Shown here one piece after another: positions 1 through 7,428 of a stretch of DNA of 23,036 nucleotides. This DNA is from a candidate division NPL-UPA2 bacterium (lineage in GTDB: Bacteria; Bacillota; UBA994). The translations under genes and the position numbers were made by a program. The notes beneath the pieces were generated by a model. That model was not told where the DNA came from. It saw only the letters and a program-made list of their open reading frames with translations, and searched no databases. Position 1 is the first letter of the stretch; each line of letters starts with the position of its first letter. The stretch lies in the NCBI GenBank assembly GCA_018725205.1, contig QLUB01000012.1, positions 1 to 23,036 on the forward strand. Direction: 5' to 3'.

Positions 1-8
1 GAACTTAA

Positions 9-414
9 GCTAATTTTACTGCTGCTTGCAAACAGGGTTTAGGCAAGAGTTATTGCAGTGGAATCAAGTTTCGATTCTTCCGTTCCCAAAGCAAGCGACG
101 ATTGGAAAATGAATATCTGGCCTATGACATCACCTCTATCTCTTCCTATTCCAAATTGATCAAACAGGTGAAGTGGGGTAAGAACAAAGACCATGATCCC
201 TTGGCGCAAATCAACCTGGCATTAGTCTACGGACAGGCGTCGAGGCTTCCGGTATACTACCGGTACCGGCAACACGTGAAATTTACAAGGATTGCTGGAT
301 GAACTGGATATCATTGAACGGTTTGAGCAACCCGGGAGCAAGCCTCATGTGGGTGAAATGACGAAAAAACAGCTGGCTATCTACGAGGCATTTGGCGTTC
401 GCCCACCGTCATAG
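9..414 (+). pseudogene. IS1634-family (IS4-like) transposase remnant, internally deleted and frameshifted
   Basis: The plus strand carries two pieces of a DDE transposase. The first (open from 9, recognisable from about 87 to 255) reads RRLENEYLAYDITSISSYSK and continues to INLALVYGQASRLPVYYR, the region around the first catalytic Asp of IS1634-type transposases. The second, in another frame (about 280-414), reads DELDIIERFEQPGSKPHVGE and ends at a TAG, which is the usual C-terminal tail of the family. The core of several hundred residues between them is missing, with the junction near 250-275. A third frame reads REIYKD just before the tail, so a further one-base loss near 291-295 seems likely. 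No terminal inverted repeats or target duplication are visible. It is non-functional. The assignment rests on remembered family motifs. Confidence 0.8.
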
Positions 415-449
415 AAACCTCGTGATAATTTACCGGGAATCCAGGTAGA

Positions 450-1826
450 TTAGCCGAGCGGCTCAAAGCGGGCGGTAAAGAACCTGAGCACCGGGGCCTC
501 GTAGACAAAGCGCAAACCCTTAGCCGTTTCGCGTTCTTGGTAAAGGTCAATAACCGAATCGGCGACCACTTCCAGGTGGCTATAGGTGTACACGCGGCGC
601 GGGATGGTTAGGCGCACTAGCTCGAGTTTTGGGTAGTGGTGTTGCCCCTCTTTGTTTCGTCCAGCCGACACAATGCCGCGCTCCATGCTTCTGACCCCCG
701 ATTTCAGATACAGCTCGGCTGCCAAAGTTTGTGCCGGGAAGTGGTCTTGCGGAATATGCGGGTAGAATCTGCGCGCATCAAGGAAAATGGCGTGACCGCC
801 AATCGGCTTCACAATGGGGATACCTGCCGCGTCGAGCTTTTCGCCGAGGTAGCGCACTTGCGCTAAGCGGTGCGAGATATAGTTGTAGTCCACGGACTCA
901 TAGAGTCCGCGCGCCATTGCTTCCATGTCGCGCCCAGCCAAGCCGCCATAAGACGGCATGCCCTCATAGACCACGACCAAAGCGGTAGACTTCTGGTAAA
1001 GCTCGTCGTCGTTAAGCGCCAGGAAGCCGCCAATGTTAACGATGCCGTCTTTCTTGCCCGACATAGTGCAGCCGTCGGCATAGCTAAAGGTCTCACGCAG
1101 AATCTCGCGTATAGTCTTATCCCCGTAGCCCGCCTCGCGCTGTTTAATAAAGCAAGCGTTTTCCACGCAGCGCGTGGCATCCATCATCACCTTGATGCCG
1201 TGCTTTTGCGCCATCTCATAAACTGCGCACATATTGGCCATGGAAACCGGCTGCCCGCCCGCTAAGTTTACGGTGATGGCCAAACAAATGTAGGGAATCC
1301 GCTCGCTCCCCACCTCGTCAATCAGCGCTTGCAGCTTATTTAGGTCGACATCGCCCTTAAACGGCAGCTCCAGCGTCGAATCGTGGGCCTCGTCGATAAT
1401 AATGTCTCTAAACGTCGCGCCGTTAAGCTCTTGGTGCGCGCGCGTGGTCGTAAAATACATATTCCCGGGCACAAAGTCGCCCTGCTTGATCATCACCTGC
1501 GAAAGGATGTTCTCGGCACCGCGTCCCTGATGGGTCGGTATGACGTGCTTAAAGCCAAACAAGTCTTGCACGGCCTTCTTTAGGTTCTTAAAGTTCTTGG
1601 AGCCGGCATAGGCCTCATCGCCTAGCATCATACCCGCCCACTGGTTGTCGCTCATGGCGTTAGTGCCGGAGTCGGTTAACAAGTCGATGTAAACATCGTC
1701 AGAATCCAGCAAGAACGTGTTATACCCCGCGCGTTTAATCGCTTCCTCGCGTTGCGCGCGCGTCGTTACGGCGATGGGCTCCACCATTTTGATCTTATAG
1801 GGCTCAGCCATGTACTTCTTTTCCAT
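450..1826 (-). CDS. tpl: Tyrosine phenol-lyase (beta-tyrosinase)
   Basis: PLP enzyme that splits L-tyrosine into phenol, pyruvate and ammonia; cytoplasmic, catabolic and reversible. The 458-residue product follows Citrobacter freundii tyrosine phenol-lyase almost without gaps, shifted by two residues. Visible landmarks are Tyr73 (family Tyr71), Arg102 in THQGRGAEN, the TTT at 126-128, Asp216 in DATR, the PLP lysine Lys259 in CTMSGKKDG, and Met381/Arg383 in VRSMERG. That Arg is the residue (family Arg381) that separates tyrosine phenol-lyase from the sister enzyme tryptophanase, so tryptophanase is unlikely. The ATG follows GGAGG by about 8 bases. A promoter lies at 1879-1906 and the terminator of pepF lies upstream, so it is probably transcribed alone. 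No terminator was seen after its stop. Confidence 0.95.
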   Translation of the reverse strand: MEKKYMAEPYKIKMVEPIAVTTRAQREEAIKRAGYNTFLLDSDDVYIDLLTDSGTNAMSDNQWAGMMLGDEAYAGSKNFKNLKKAVQDLFGFKHVIPTHQGRGAENILSQVMIKQGDFVPGNMYFTTTRAHQELNGATFRDIIIDEAHDSTLELPFKGDVDLNKLQALIDEVGSERIPYICLAITVNLAGGQPVSMANMCAVYEMAQKHGIKVMMDATRCVENACFIKQREAGYGDKTIREILRETFSYADGCTMSGKKDGIVNIGGFLALNDDELYQKSTALVVVYEGMPSYGGLAGRDMEAMARGLYESVDYNYISHRLAQVRYLGEKLDAAGIPIVKPIGGHAIFLDARRFYPHIPQDHFPAQTLAAELYLKSGVRSMERGIVSAGRNKEGQHHYPKLELVRLTIPRRVYTYSHLEVVADSVIDLYQERETAKGLRFVYEAPVLRFFTARFEPLG

Positions 1827-1870
1827 TACACTACCTCCAACATTGCTCTCTCACGCAACCCCCGCGTATT

Positions 1871-1892
1871 CCACACCCATTATGCCACACCC
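1871..1892 (-). repeat. 8-bp direct repeat exactly flanking the tpl -10 box
   Basis: On the minus strand GGGTGTGG occurs twice, at 1892-1885 and 1878-1871, separated only by the six bases CATAAT that form the -10 hexamer. Centre-to-centre spacing is 14 bp. A protein bound to either copy would touch RNA polymerase, so this may be an operator. The binding protein is unknown. Confidence 0.5.
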
Positions 1893-1906
1893 TAGATGTT
1901 TTTCAA
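1879..1906 (-). promoter_or_regulatory. Sigma-A-type promoter of tpl
   Basis: On the minus strand TTGAAA (1906-1901) is followed after 16 bases by CATAAT (1884-1879), with a TG one base before the -10 box (extended -10). Transcription would start near 1872, giving a leader of about 45 bases before the tpl ATG. Confidence 0.65.
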
Positions 1907-1942
1907 GCTAAAAAGAAGTCGCCGCCACAGAGAGTGGCGGCG
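1907..1942 (-). terminator. Rho-independent terminator of pepF
   Basis: A perfect 9-bp stem (CGCCGCCAC at 1920-1928 with GTGGCGGCG at 1934-1942) and a 5-base loop are followed on the minus strand by ACTTCTTTTTAGC. It begins five bases after the pepF stop codon and lies just before the tpl promoter. Confidence 0.9.
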
Positions 1943-1947
1943 TTCTG

Positions 1948-3759
1948 TTACACGTCTACTCCAAAACTTTCTACCACACTATCCACTAGTTCTCCCACAT
2001 AATCTACCGCCGATTTAATAGCGGCCGGGTCGGTCATTTCCACCCCCGCCATGCGCGCTAGCTCCACCGGCGGCTTGGCTCCGCCTGTCTTAAGCACCTC
2101 CAGCCACTTGTCGATTACCGGCTGGCCCCGCTCCTTAATCGCTTTCGCCACTGCCGTGCCGACGGTCAAACCAGCCGAGTAGCTGTAAGGATAGAGCCCC
2201 ATGTAGAAGTGCGGTTGGCGCATCCAGGTAAGTCGCGCGCCCTCGTCAATGGTCACCTCGCCGCCCCAGAACTCCTCGAGGATTTCGCCCTGCACTCGGC
2301 TTAGGACGTTCGCGGTAATGGGTTGCCCCTTTTCGGCCATTGCATACGTCCGCCGTTGCAGCTCGCCCTCAATTAAGTGGCGAACAAAGTTGTGGTGGTA
2401 AGTCATGAGGAGCTGCATCGCCAGCCACCTATGCAGGCGCGGGTCGCTCGACTGCGCCGCAATGTAGTTGCCCACCAAGAGCTCGTTAATGATCGACGGG
2501 GCCTCCGTAAAGAACACCGAACCGCGCACATTCGACAGCCTCTGGTAACGCATGGCCAGCACGCCGTGCCCCGCATGACCTATTTCATGCGCTAACACCA
2601 AGGCCCCTCGCATATTGTCGGCCCATGTCACTAGGATATAGGGGTGAGCGTCAGGCACGCCATAGCAGAATGCGCCGGTTGACTTGCCGATGTTGTCCGA
2701 GAGGTCAATCCACCTGTTGCTTAAGCTTTCGGCAACGATTGCTGCATACTCCGGGCCTAAAACCTGCAGCCCATTCTTAATCACGTCGGCCGCAATGTCG
2801 TAGGTCGTTTCGGGGCTGTAGTCCGGGTCAAGCGGCGCCTCTATGTCGCAATACAGCATCTCCGTCAAACCAAGCAACTGTTTGCGCAGTCTTGCATAGC
2901 GGCGCATATGCGGGGCAATTTCTTTTAAGATTACATCGTGCAGCATATGATAACTCGTCGGGTCAACTTCTTGCCCATGCAAGAGCATATGTGTCGCCGA
3001 GGGGTAGCCGCGGAGTTTCGCCATTACGACGTGCTTCTTTACCTCCGTGCCCCAGGTGGTGCCGTATGTGTTTTGGTATTTCTTGAGCCCCTCAGCAAAC
3101 GAGACCCAAGCGTTCCGCCGCAGCGCAAAGTCCGCCGACTTCTCGTAGGCTTCCTCGTACATCGCAAAAGACATGGGGTGCGTGGTGCCCTCGCTGTCCT
3201 TGATATCGGCAAACGCCATGTCTGCCGCCTTAGAGCGCGTATACACCAAATAAGGCGACTGCAAAACTTCGCCCAACGCCGCTAACGAACGCTCGGTCTC
3301 TAGGCTTAACACATGCGGCCTTTCGTCGATCATGCGGAGCACTACGCGCGCAAAGCTCTTTAGTCCCTCATGCGCTTCGAGATAGCTTTCCAGTGTCCCT
3401 GCCGGCAACTCCAAGGCCTCCGAACGAATAAAAGACATGGCTGCCTGTGCCTCAGCCCCTAGCGATTGCGCTCTCCCCATAGCCGTCTGATTGGCGGGGT
3501 CTGTACCGTCGCCCGAGAGATCGAGCGAAGCGTAGGCCACGACGCGGTGCAGGCGCTTCTGCAGATGCTCCGCAGCTTCTAGGCACTCCGCGAGCACGTC
3601 CGCCCCTGCCGAAAGCCTCCCCTTAAACCGCGTTATCCCCGGCAAATCTCGCGCAATCGCGGCGAGCTCTCCTTCCCAATCTTGCTTAGTCGCAAAGATA
3701 TCCGCGAGGTTCCATGTCAGCTCTACGGGCACCTCAGCCCTCTTTAGCCGTTTCTTCAT
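1948..3759 (-). CDS. pepF: Oligoendopeptidase F (M3 family zinc peptidase)
   Basis: Zinc metallopeptidase that cleaves oligopeptides of roughly 7-17 residues in the cytoplasm, feeding amino acids into catabolism. The 603 residues match the usual length of about 600 for M3B oligoendopeptidases. The zinc site is plain: HEIGH at 391-395 (His391, Glu392, His395), with Glu419 in FFTEAPS about 28 residues later as the likely third ligand, as in thimet oligopeptidase. The C-terminal motif PHFYMGLYPYSYSAGLTVG is also typical of the family. The ATG has GGAGGG upstream at good spacing. It is followed at once by a strong terminator, so it does not share a transcript with tpl. Upstream is a 208-base divergent region shared with the threonine dehydrogenase gene, holding only small hairpins. 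Confidence 0.93.
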   Translation of the reverse strand: MKKRLKRAEVPVELTWNLADIFATKQDWEGELAAIARDLPGITRFKGRLSAGADVLAECLEAAEHLQKRLHRVVAYASLDLSGDGTDPANQTAMGRAQSLGAEAQAAMSFIRSEALELPAGTLESYLEAHEGLKSFARVVLRMIDERPHVLSLETERSLAALGEVLQSPYLVYTRSKAADMAFADIKDSEGTTHPMSFAMYEEAYEKSADFALRRNAWVSFAEGLKKYQNTYGTTWGTEVKKHVVMAKLRGYPSATHMLLHGQEVDPTSYHMLHDVILKEIAPHMRRYARLRKQLLGLTEMLYCDIEAPLDPDYSPETTYDIAADVIKNGLQVLGPEYAAIVAESLSNRWIDLSDNIGKSTGAFCYGVPDAHPYILVTWADNMRGALVLAHEIGHAGHGVLAMRYQRLSNVRGSVFFTEAPSIINELLVGNYIAAQSSDPRLHRWLAMQLLMTYHHNFVRHLIEGELQRRTYAMAEKGQPITANVLSRVQGEILEEFWGGEVTIDEGARLTWMRQPHFYMGLYPYSYSAGLTVGTAVAKAIKERGQPVIDKWLEVLKTGGAKPPVELARMAGVEMTDPAAIKSAVDYVGELVDSVVESFGVDV

Positions 3760-3967
3760 AGTTAACCCTCCATTTCGATCTGGCGCGCGTGCGCCCTAAG
3801 GTCCACTCGTGCGTACTGCCTCCCCTTTCCTTCGCCGTAGCACACGCGTTTTCCTTCTGCTAACGAAAGACGTTTCGCATGCGTTTCTCTGGTAAGCCAG
3901 CGGCGGAATAGGTACAATACAAGTGACGAGCGAGAATCATAGAGTGACAATTATAGGAGGAATGTTT

Positions 3968-4921
3968 GTGAAAAAAATACTCATCACAGGTGCGCTTGGG
4001 CAAATTGGCACCGAGCTAGTGGTTGCCATGCGCAAAACCTACGGCACAGGAAACGTCATTGCGAGTGATATTCACCCGTCCCCGCCTGCCGGTGAGCTGG
4101 CCGAAGGCCCCTACGCAGTCGTCGATGTCACTCTCCCCCAGCAAATCGCCGATGTGGTAAAGCAGCAGGGCATCAACCAGATCGTCCACCTCGCCGCTAT
4201 TTTGTCCGCAACGGGTGAGGCTAAGCCTAAGCTTGCGTGGGATGTAAACATGAGCGGCCTCTTTAATATCTTGGAAGTTGCGCGCGAAACAAAAGCCGCT
4301 GTGTTTACCCCGAGTTCCATCGCCGCTTTCGGCCCCACCACTCCCCCGGACAAGACGCCGCAAGACACGATTCAGCGTCCGACGACCATGTACGGCGTGA
4401 CCAAAGTGGGCGGCGAGCTCTTGTGCGATTACTATTTCCTTAAACACGGCGTCGATACCCGCGGCGTGCGCTTCCCCGGTCTCATCTCTCACGTAGCGCT
4501 CCCCGGCGGCGGCACCACCGACTACGCAGTACATATCTACTACGAAGCCCTTAAGCATAAGTGCTATGCTTCCTACATTGGCAAAGGGACTTTTATGGAT
4601 ATGATGTATATGCCGGATGCCCTAGACGCGATTGCCGCGCTGATGGAGGCTAACCCCGATCGCCTCATCCACCGCAATGCCTTTAACGTTACCGCCATGA
4701 GCTTTGACCCCGAGAAGTTAGCGGCATCTATCCGGAAGTATATCCCCGAGTTTACGCTCTCCTACAACGTCGACCCCGTCCGACAAGGCATTGCCAACTC
4801 CTGGCCGAATTCGCTTGACGATACAGCTGCCCGCGAGGAGTGGGGCTGGAACCCAAAATACGACCTCGACGCCATGACTAAGGAGATGCTAGCACAGCTG
4901 AAGGTAAAGCTCGCGCTCTAG
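3968..4921 (+). CDS. tdh: L-threonine 3-dehydrogenase, short-chain (GalE-like) type
   Basis: NAD-dependent oxidation of L-threonine to 2-amino-3-ketobutyrate in the cytoplasm. This is the extended-SDR form, unrelated to the zinc MDR enzyme of E. coli. Counting from the GTG start, the sequence shows the GxxGxxG nucleotide motif (GALGQIG, 8-14), a Ser pair in TPSSIAAFG (116-117), and the YxxxK catalytic pair Tyr142/Lys146 in MYGVTKVGGE. The family signature PGGGTTDYAVHIYYEA follows. An open frame runs further upstream, and an ATG at 3962 is also in frame, but AGGAGG at 3955-3960 lies only one base from that ATG and seven from the GTG at 3968, so the GTG is chosen (317 residues). It precedes a threonine dehydratase, giving two alternative routes for threonine. 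The partner ligase kbl is not in the window. Confidence 0.88.
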   Translation: MKKILITGALGQIGTELVVAMRKTYGTGNVIASDIHPSPPAGELAEGPYAVVDVTLPQQIADVVKQQGINQIVHLAAILSATGEAKPKLAWDVNMSGLFNILEVARETKAAVFTPSSIAAFGPTTPPDKTPQDTIQRPTTMYGVTKVGGELLCDYYFLKHGVDTRGVRFPGLISHVALPGGGTTDYAVHIYYEALKHKCYASYIGKGTFMDMMYMPDALDAIAALMEANPDRLIHRNAFNVTAMSFDPEKLAASIRKYIPEFTLSYNVDPVRQGIANSWPNSLDDTAAREEWGWNPKYDLDAMTKEMLAQLKVKLAL

Positions 4922-4923
4922 AC

Positions 4924-4969
4924 GAAGCAAAAGGCTCCGTCCCTTCTGCTTCACGTCCCTTCTGCTTCA
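4924..4969 (+). repeat. REP-like palindrome, copy 1, with a tandemly repeated right arm
   Basis: GAAGCAAAAG (4924-4933) and CTTCTGCTTC (4943-4952) form a 10-bp stem with one mismatch around GCTCCGTCC. The right part, CGTCCCTTCTGCTTCA, is repeated head to tail at 4938-4953 and 4954-4969. The same palindrome occurs in the opposite orientation at 14160-14188. It starts two bases after the tdh stop and could fold in the mRNA between tdh and the dehydratase. Confidence 0.75.
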
Positions 4970-4989
4970 TTCTTCAGGAGGTGAACCAT

Positions 4990-5952
4990 GTGTTAACGCT
5001 CGATAATGTCAAAGCAGCACAAGCCCGGCTTAGCGGCAAGATACACCACACGCCGCTCTTCTATTCAACTACACTTAGCAAGCTGTCGGGCAACGATGTT
5101 TACTTAAAGTGCGAGAACCTGCAAAAGACGGGTTCGTTTAAGGTGCGGGGCGCACTGAACGCGGTCGCTCAGCTCACACCTAAAGAACGCGCGCAAGGCG
5201 TGGTGACAGGATCGTCCGGGAACCACGGGCAAGCCCTAGCCTTCGCGGCCAGAGAATTTGGTGTCAAGGCAATCGTCGTGATGCCCGAGGACGCCACTCT
5301 CGCCAAGCGGGCAGCCTGCGAGGGCTACGGTGGCACGGTGCTCCTCTGCGGCATCACTGCAGAAGCCCGCCTTGCCAAGGCGGCAGACCTCGTAACCAAG
5401 AAGGGGTACACCTTAGTGCACCCCTTTGATGACCCCCATATTATCGCCGGGCAGGGTACGCTAAGCCTAGAAGTTCTCGCTGACCTACCCGACGTCGACT
5501 GCATTGTCGTCCCGGTTGGCGGCGGCGGGCTGCTGGGTGGCGTGAGCCTGAGCATGAAAGAAAGTAGTCCACGCGTGCAAGTAGTCGGCGTCGAGCCAGC
5601 GATCAGCGCACGCCTCCGGCACTCCTGGCAGGCGGGAGCTGTGACAGAACTAAGCGATGACGCTTGGGCCCCCTCTATCGCCGATGGCCTCCGCGCGCGC
5701 CGTCCCGGCAGGTTGCCCTATGCCCTGTCTCGCGCCTACGTCGACGACCTCGTAACCGTTACGGAAAGTGAAATTGCGGCCGCTATGTGCCTCATCATGG
5801 AGCGCGCAAAACTCGTCGTAGAGCCTTCCGGTGCCGTCAGTGTGGCCGCTGCCCTAAACGCCAAATTGGGTTGCGCCGGCAAAAAGGTGGTCTGCGTCCT
5901 AAGCGGCGGCAATGTCGAGTTGGCTAAGCTGGCCAAGCTAGGTTTGCTTTAG
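4990..5952 (+). CDS. tdcB: Threonine dehydratase (catabolic TdcB/IlvA type, no ACT domain)
   Basis: PLP enzyme deaminating L-threonine (often also L-serine) to 2-oxobutyrate and ammonia. Fold type II signatures are clear: GSFKVRG with the Schiff-base lysine at about residue 51, SSGNHGQALA for substrate and phosphate contacts, the glycine loop VGGGGLLGG, and the C-terminal LSGGNVEL. At 320 residues it lacks the C-terminal ACT domain of biosynthetic IlvA, pointing to the catabolic form. A GTG at 4981 is in frame but forms part of the AGGAGG ribosome binding site, so the GTG at 4990, eight bases further on, is taken as the start. It probably shares a transcript with tdh. Its 3' end overlaps the convergent tcdA gene by 15 bases. 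A serine dehydratase or related lyase is possible on sequence alone. Confidence 0.87.
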   Translation: MLTLDNVKAAQARLSGKIHHTPLFYSTTLSKLSGNDVYLKCENLQKTGSFKVRGALNAVAQLTPKERAQGVVTGSSGNHGQALAFAAREFGVKAIVVMPEDATLAKRAACEGYGGTVLLCGITAEARLAKAADLVTKKGYTLVHPFDDPHIIAGQGTLSLEVLADLPDVDCIVVPVGGGGLLGGVSLSMKESSPRVQVVGVEPAISARLRHSWQAGAVTELSDDAWAPSIADGLRARRPGRLPYALSRAYVDDLVTVTESEIAAAMCLIMERAKLVVEPSGAVSVAAALNAKLGCAGKKVVCVLSGGNVELAKLAKLGLL

Positions 5953-6702
5953 CCCCAAGAGGTCATTGACGACCACACCCGCAGCAATCAGCCCAGCTAC
6001 AGCCGGCACAAACGAGATGCTGCCCGGAATATGTCGCTTGTGTCGGCAGTTTGCGTCACGCCCCGGGCAGATGCAGTCGCGCGCGCAATCGCTAGCACTC
6101 GCCTCCGGCACCATCGGCACTTCCTCAGAGTACACCACCTTCACCCCGCTCTTAACTCCGCGTTTGCCTAGTTCCTTGCGGACAATGCGCGCCAGCGGGC
6201 AGATGCTGGTTTTAGAAATGTCTACGACCATAAAACGAGTGGGGTCTAGCTTATTGCCCGCCCCAAGGCACGAAACAACAGGGATGCCCTGTTCCTTGCA
6301 GTGCATAATGATGGCCAGTTTGGCAGTTACCGTGTCTACGGCGTCTACTACATAGCTAACCTCACGCGTCAACACGCTCCGCGCCAATTCGGCGGTCATA
6401 AAGCTTTTGTGCACCACAACCTCAATGCTTGGGTTAATCTCCTTGACCCGAGCGGACATTACTTCGACCTTAGCCTGCCCGAGCGTAGATTGCAGCGCAT
6501 GCAACTGCCGATTGACGTTTGTCAAGCAGATGTCGTCGTAGTCCACTAGGGTGAGTTTCCCCACACCCGCTCGCGCTAGGGCCTCCGTCGTGTATGAGCC
6601 CACACCCCCAATGCCGATGATTGCCACATGAGCTGCGCCAAGTAGGCGTAGGCCCGCCTCGCCTACGAGCAACTCCGTCCGGGAAAATTTGTTTAAAGGC
6701 AT
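5938..6702 (-). CDS. tcdA: tRNA threonylcarbamoyladenosine dehydratase (CsdL/YgdL/YrvM)
   Basis: E1-like enzyme of the ThiF/MoeB superfamily that uses ATP to cyclise N6-threonylcarbamoyladenosine at position 37 of ANN-decoding tRNAs to ct6A. It opens with FSRTELLVGEAGL, followed by the nucleotide-binding motif GIGGVGS (residues 30-36), LVDYDDI and NVNRQLHAL. Further on come VDAVDTVTAKLAI and a cysteine-rich stretch DCARDCICPGRDANC before IPGSISFVPAVAGL, an arrangement typical of the Firmicutes YrvM proteins. A longer frame begins at 6741, but GAGGAGGG sits just before the ATG at 6702, giving 254 residues. It is convergent with the threonine dehydratase gene and divergent from the zinc-ribbon gene. 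Confidence 0.9.
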   Translation of the reverse strand: MPLNKFSRTELLVGEAGLRLLGAAHVAIIGIGGVGSYTTEALARAGVGKLTLVDYDDICLTNVNRQLHALQSTLGQAKVEVMSARVKEINPSIEVVVHKSFMTAELARSVLTREVSYVVDAVDTVTAKLAIIMHCKEQGIPVVSCLGAGNKLDPTRFMVVDISKTSICPLARIVRKELGKRGVKSGVKVVYSEEVPMVPEASASDCARDCICPGRDANCRHKRHIPGSISFVPAVAGLIAAGVVVNDLLGLKQT

Positions 6703-6774
6703 GCCTGCCCTCCTCTCAGGAAAACGGTTTCCGCCACTCAAGAAAATGTTTTTTTGGCAAAGTCAATCTTTATC

Positions 6775-6803
6775 TTGCTAATCTGCGCAGACTCTGGTAC
6801 ACT
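6775..6803 (+). promoter_or_regulatory. Sigma-A-type promoter for the leader ORF and zinc-ribbon gene
   Basis: TTGCTA (6775-6780) and TACACT (6798-6803) are spaced by exactly 17 bases, and TG precedes the -10 box by one base (extended -10). The start point would be near 6810, about 50 bases before the leader ORF. Confidence 0.65.
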
Positions 6804-6860
6804 GTTCATGAACTTGTGCTAATCTGGTTTCACCTGCCCAGGGAAGACCCAGGAGGGCCA

Positions 6861-6893
6861 ATGTATCTAATTATCGGGGGGTATTTTCTCTAA
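6861..6893 (+). CDS. 10-residue leader peptide coupled to the zinc-ribbon gene
   Basis: An ATG at 6861, preceded by AGGAGGG (6851-6857), opens a frame MYLIIGGYFL ending in TAA at 6891-6893. The last base of that stop is the first base of the ATG of the next gene (TAATG). The next gene has no good ribosome binding site at the usual distance, only a G6 run about 11 bases away inside the mini-ORF, so its translation may depend on ribosomes finishing this peptide. The residues are hydrophobic and show no run of a single amino acid that would suggest classical attenuation. It could equally be a chance ORF. Confidence 0.45.
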   Translation: MYLIIGGYFL

Positions 6894-7180
6894 TGTATCA
6901 GGACAAGTCACTCAATTGCAAGGACTGCGGCGCGGAGTTTCAGTTTACCGGACGTGAGCAAGAGTTTTACGCAGAGCGCGGCTTCCAAAACGAACCTAGC
7001 CGTTGCAAGACCTGTCGCGACAGCCGCAAGCGTAACGACAACGGCGGCTCTGTTTCCCAGAACCGCGAGCTCCACAGCGTAACCTGCGATGAGTGCGGCG
7101 CACCCACCCAAGTGCCCTTCAAGCCCACTGCTGGTCGTCCCGTCTACTGCCGCGATTGCTTCTCCAGCAAGAGAAGATAA
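6893..7180 (+). CDS. Small double zinc-ribbon protein (zf-trcl type)
   Basis: A 95-residue basic cytoplasmic protein with two four-cysteine sites: Cys9/Cys12 with Cys38/Cys41, and Cys65/Cys68 with Cys86/Cys89. The first half (CKDCGAEFQFTGREQEFYAERGF, with CKTCR near 38) matches the widespread 'probable zinc-binding domain' next to which many Firmicutes proteins carry a second CxxC pair, as here. The role is unknown; nucleic-acid or ribosome association is often guessed, and the lysine/arginine-rich linker (RKRNDN) and tail (SSKRR) would fit. It forms a short unit of its own with a promoter at 6775-6803 and a terminator at 7193-7225. The ATG overlaps the stop of the leader ORF. Confidence 0.85.
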   Translation: MYQDKSLNCKDCGAEFQFTGREQEFYAERGFQNEPSRCKTCRDSRKRNDNGGSVSQNRELHSVTCDECGAPTQVPFKPTAGRPVYCRDCFSSKRR

Positions 7181-7192
7181 TCTTCTGCAATC

Positions 7193-7225
7193 AAGCAGCC
7201 TGAGAACCAGGCTGCTTTGTTTTTT
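7193..7225 (+). terminator. Rho-independent terminator of the zinc-ribbon gene
   Basis: AAGCAGCCTG (7193-7202) pairs perfectly with CAGGCTGCTT (7208-7217) around a 5-base loop and is followed by TGTTTTTT. Confidence 0.93.
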
Positions 7226-7244
7226 GCGCGCTGTTCCTTATAAT
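7217..7244 (+). promoter_or_regulatory. Likely promoter of the small ORF and Crp/Fnr gene
   Basis: A consensus TATAAT at 7239-7244 has TTGTTT 16 bases upstream (7217-7222). The -35 box lies in the T-tract of the preceding terminator. Confidence 0.55.
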
Positions 7245-7269
7245 AGGTAATAGACTGGGGGGTTTAAGG

Positions 7270-7428
7270 ATGGCTATTGCGGAACAAGTGCTCACGGGGT
7301 TGCCCCTAGAGCTCGCGGGGATAAAGGTTACAGTTACATGCCGCTGCACAGTAATGGCCTTTGGCACGGGAGTGGTCGCTAGCATCTGCCCGACGGCAGT
7401 GAAGGTAGTAGCGCAGTCTCCGCTGTGA
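7270..7428 (+). CDS. 52-residue protein of unknown function, translationally coupled to the Crp/Fnr gene
   Basis: An ATG at 7270 opens a 52-codon frame ending in TGA at 7426-7428. The product begins MAIAEQVLTGLPLELAG and contains three cysteines (Cys24, Cys26, Cys40) in a mainly hydrophobic, beta-prone sequence. No family is recognised. Support for its being real: it sits directly behind the TATAAT box, a G6 run lies seven bases before its start with AAGG closer in, and it overlaps the start of the Crp/Fnr gene by four bases (GTGA). That overlap suggests coupled translation, so the peptide may be a partner or sensor for the regulator, or simply a coupling device. Confidence 0.55.
   Translation: MAIAEQVLTGLPLELAGIKVTVTCRCTVMAFGTGVVASICPTAVKVVAQSPL

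Noticed and set aside
3913..3918. TACAAT as the -10 box of the tdh promoter
   Set aside because: The matching -35 position reads TGGTAA and there is no extended -10, so the evidence is too weak to list.
3762..3950. 62-codon minus-strand ORF upstream of pepF
   Set aside because: No recognisable similarity, no good ribosome binding site, and it occupies the probable promoter and leader region of two divergent genes.
6621..6893. 90-codon plus-strand ORF ending at the zinc-ribbon gene
   Set aside because: It runs antisense to tcdA and through the promoter; only its last ten codons have a ribosome binding site and make sense as a leader ORF.
7191..7385. 64-codon minus-strand ORF
   Set aside because: It covers the terminator and promoter region and is antisense to the better supported 52-codon ORF.
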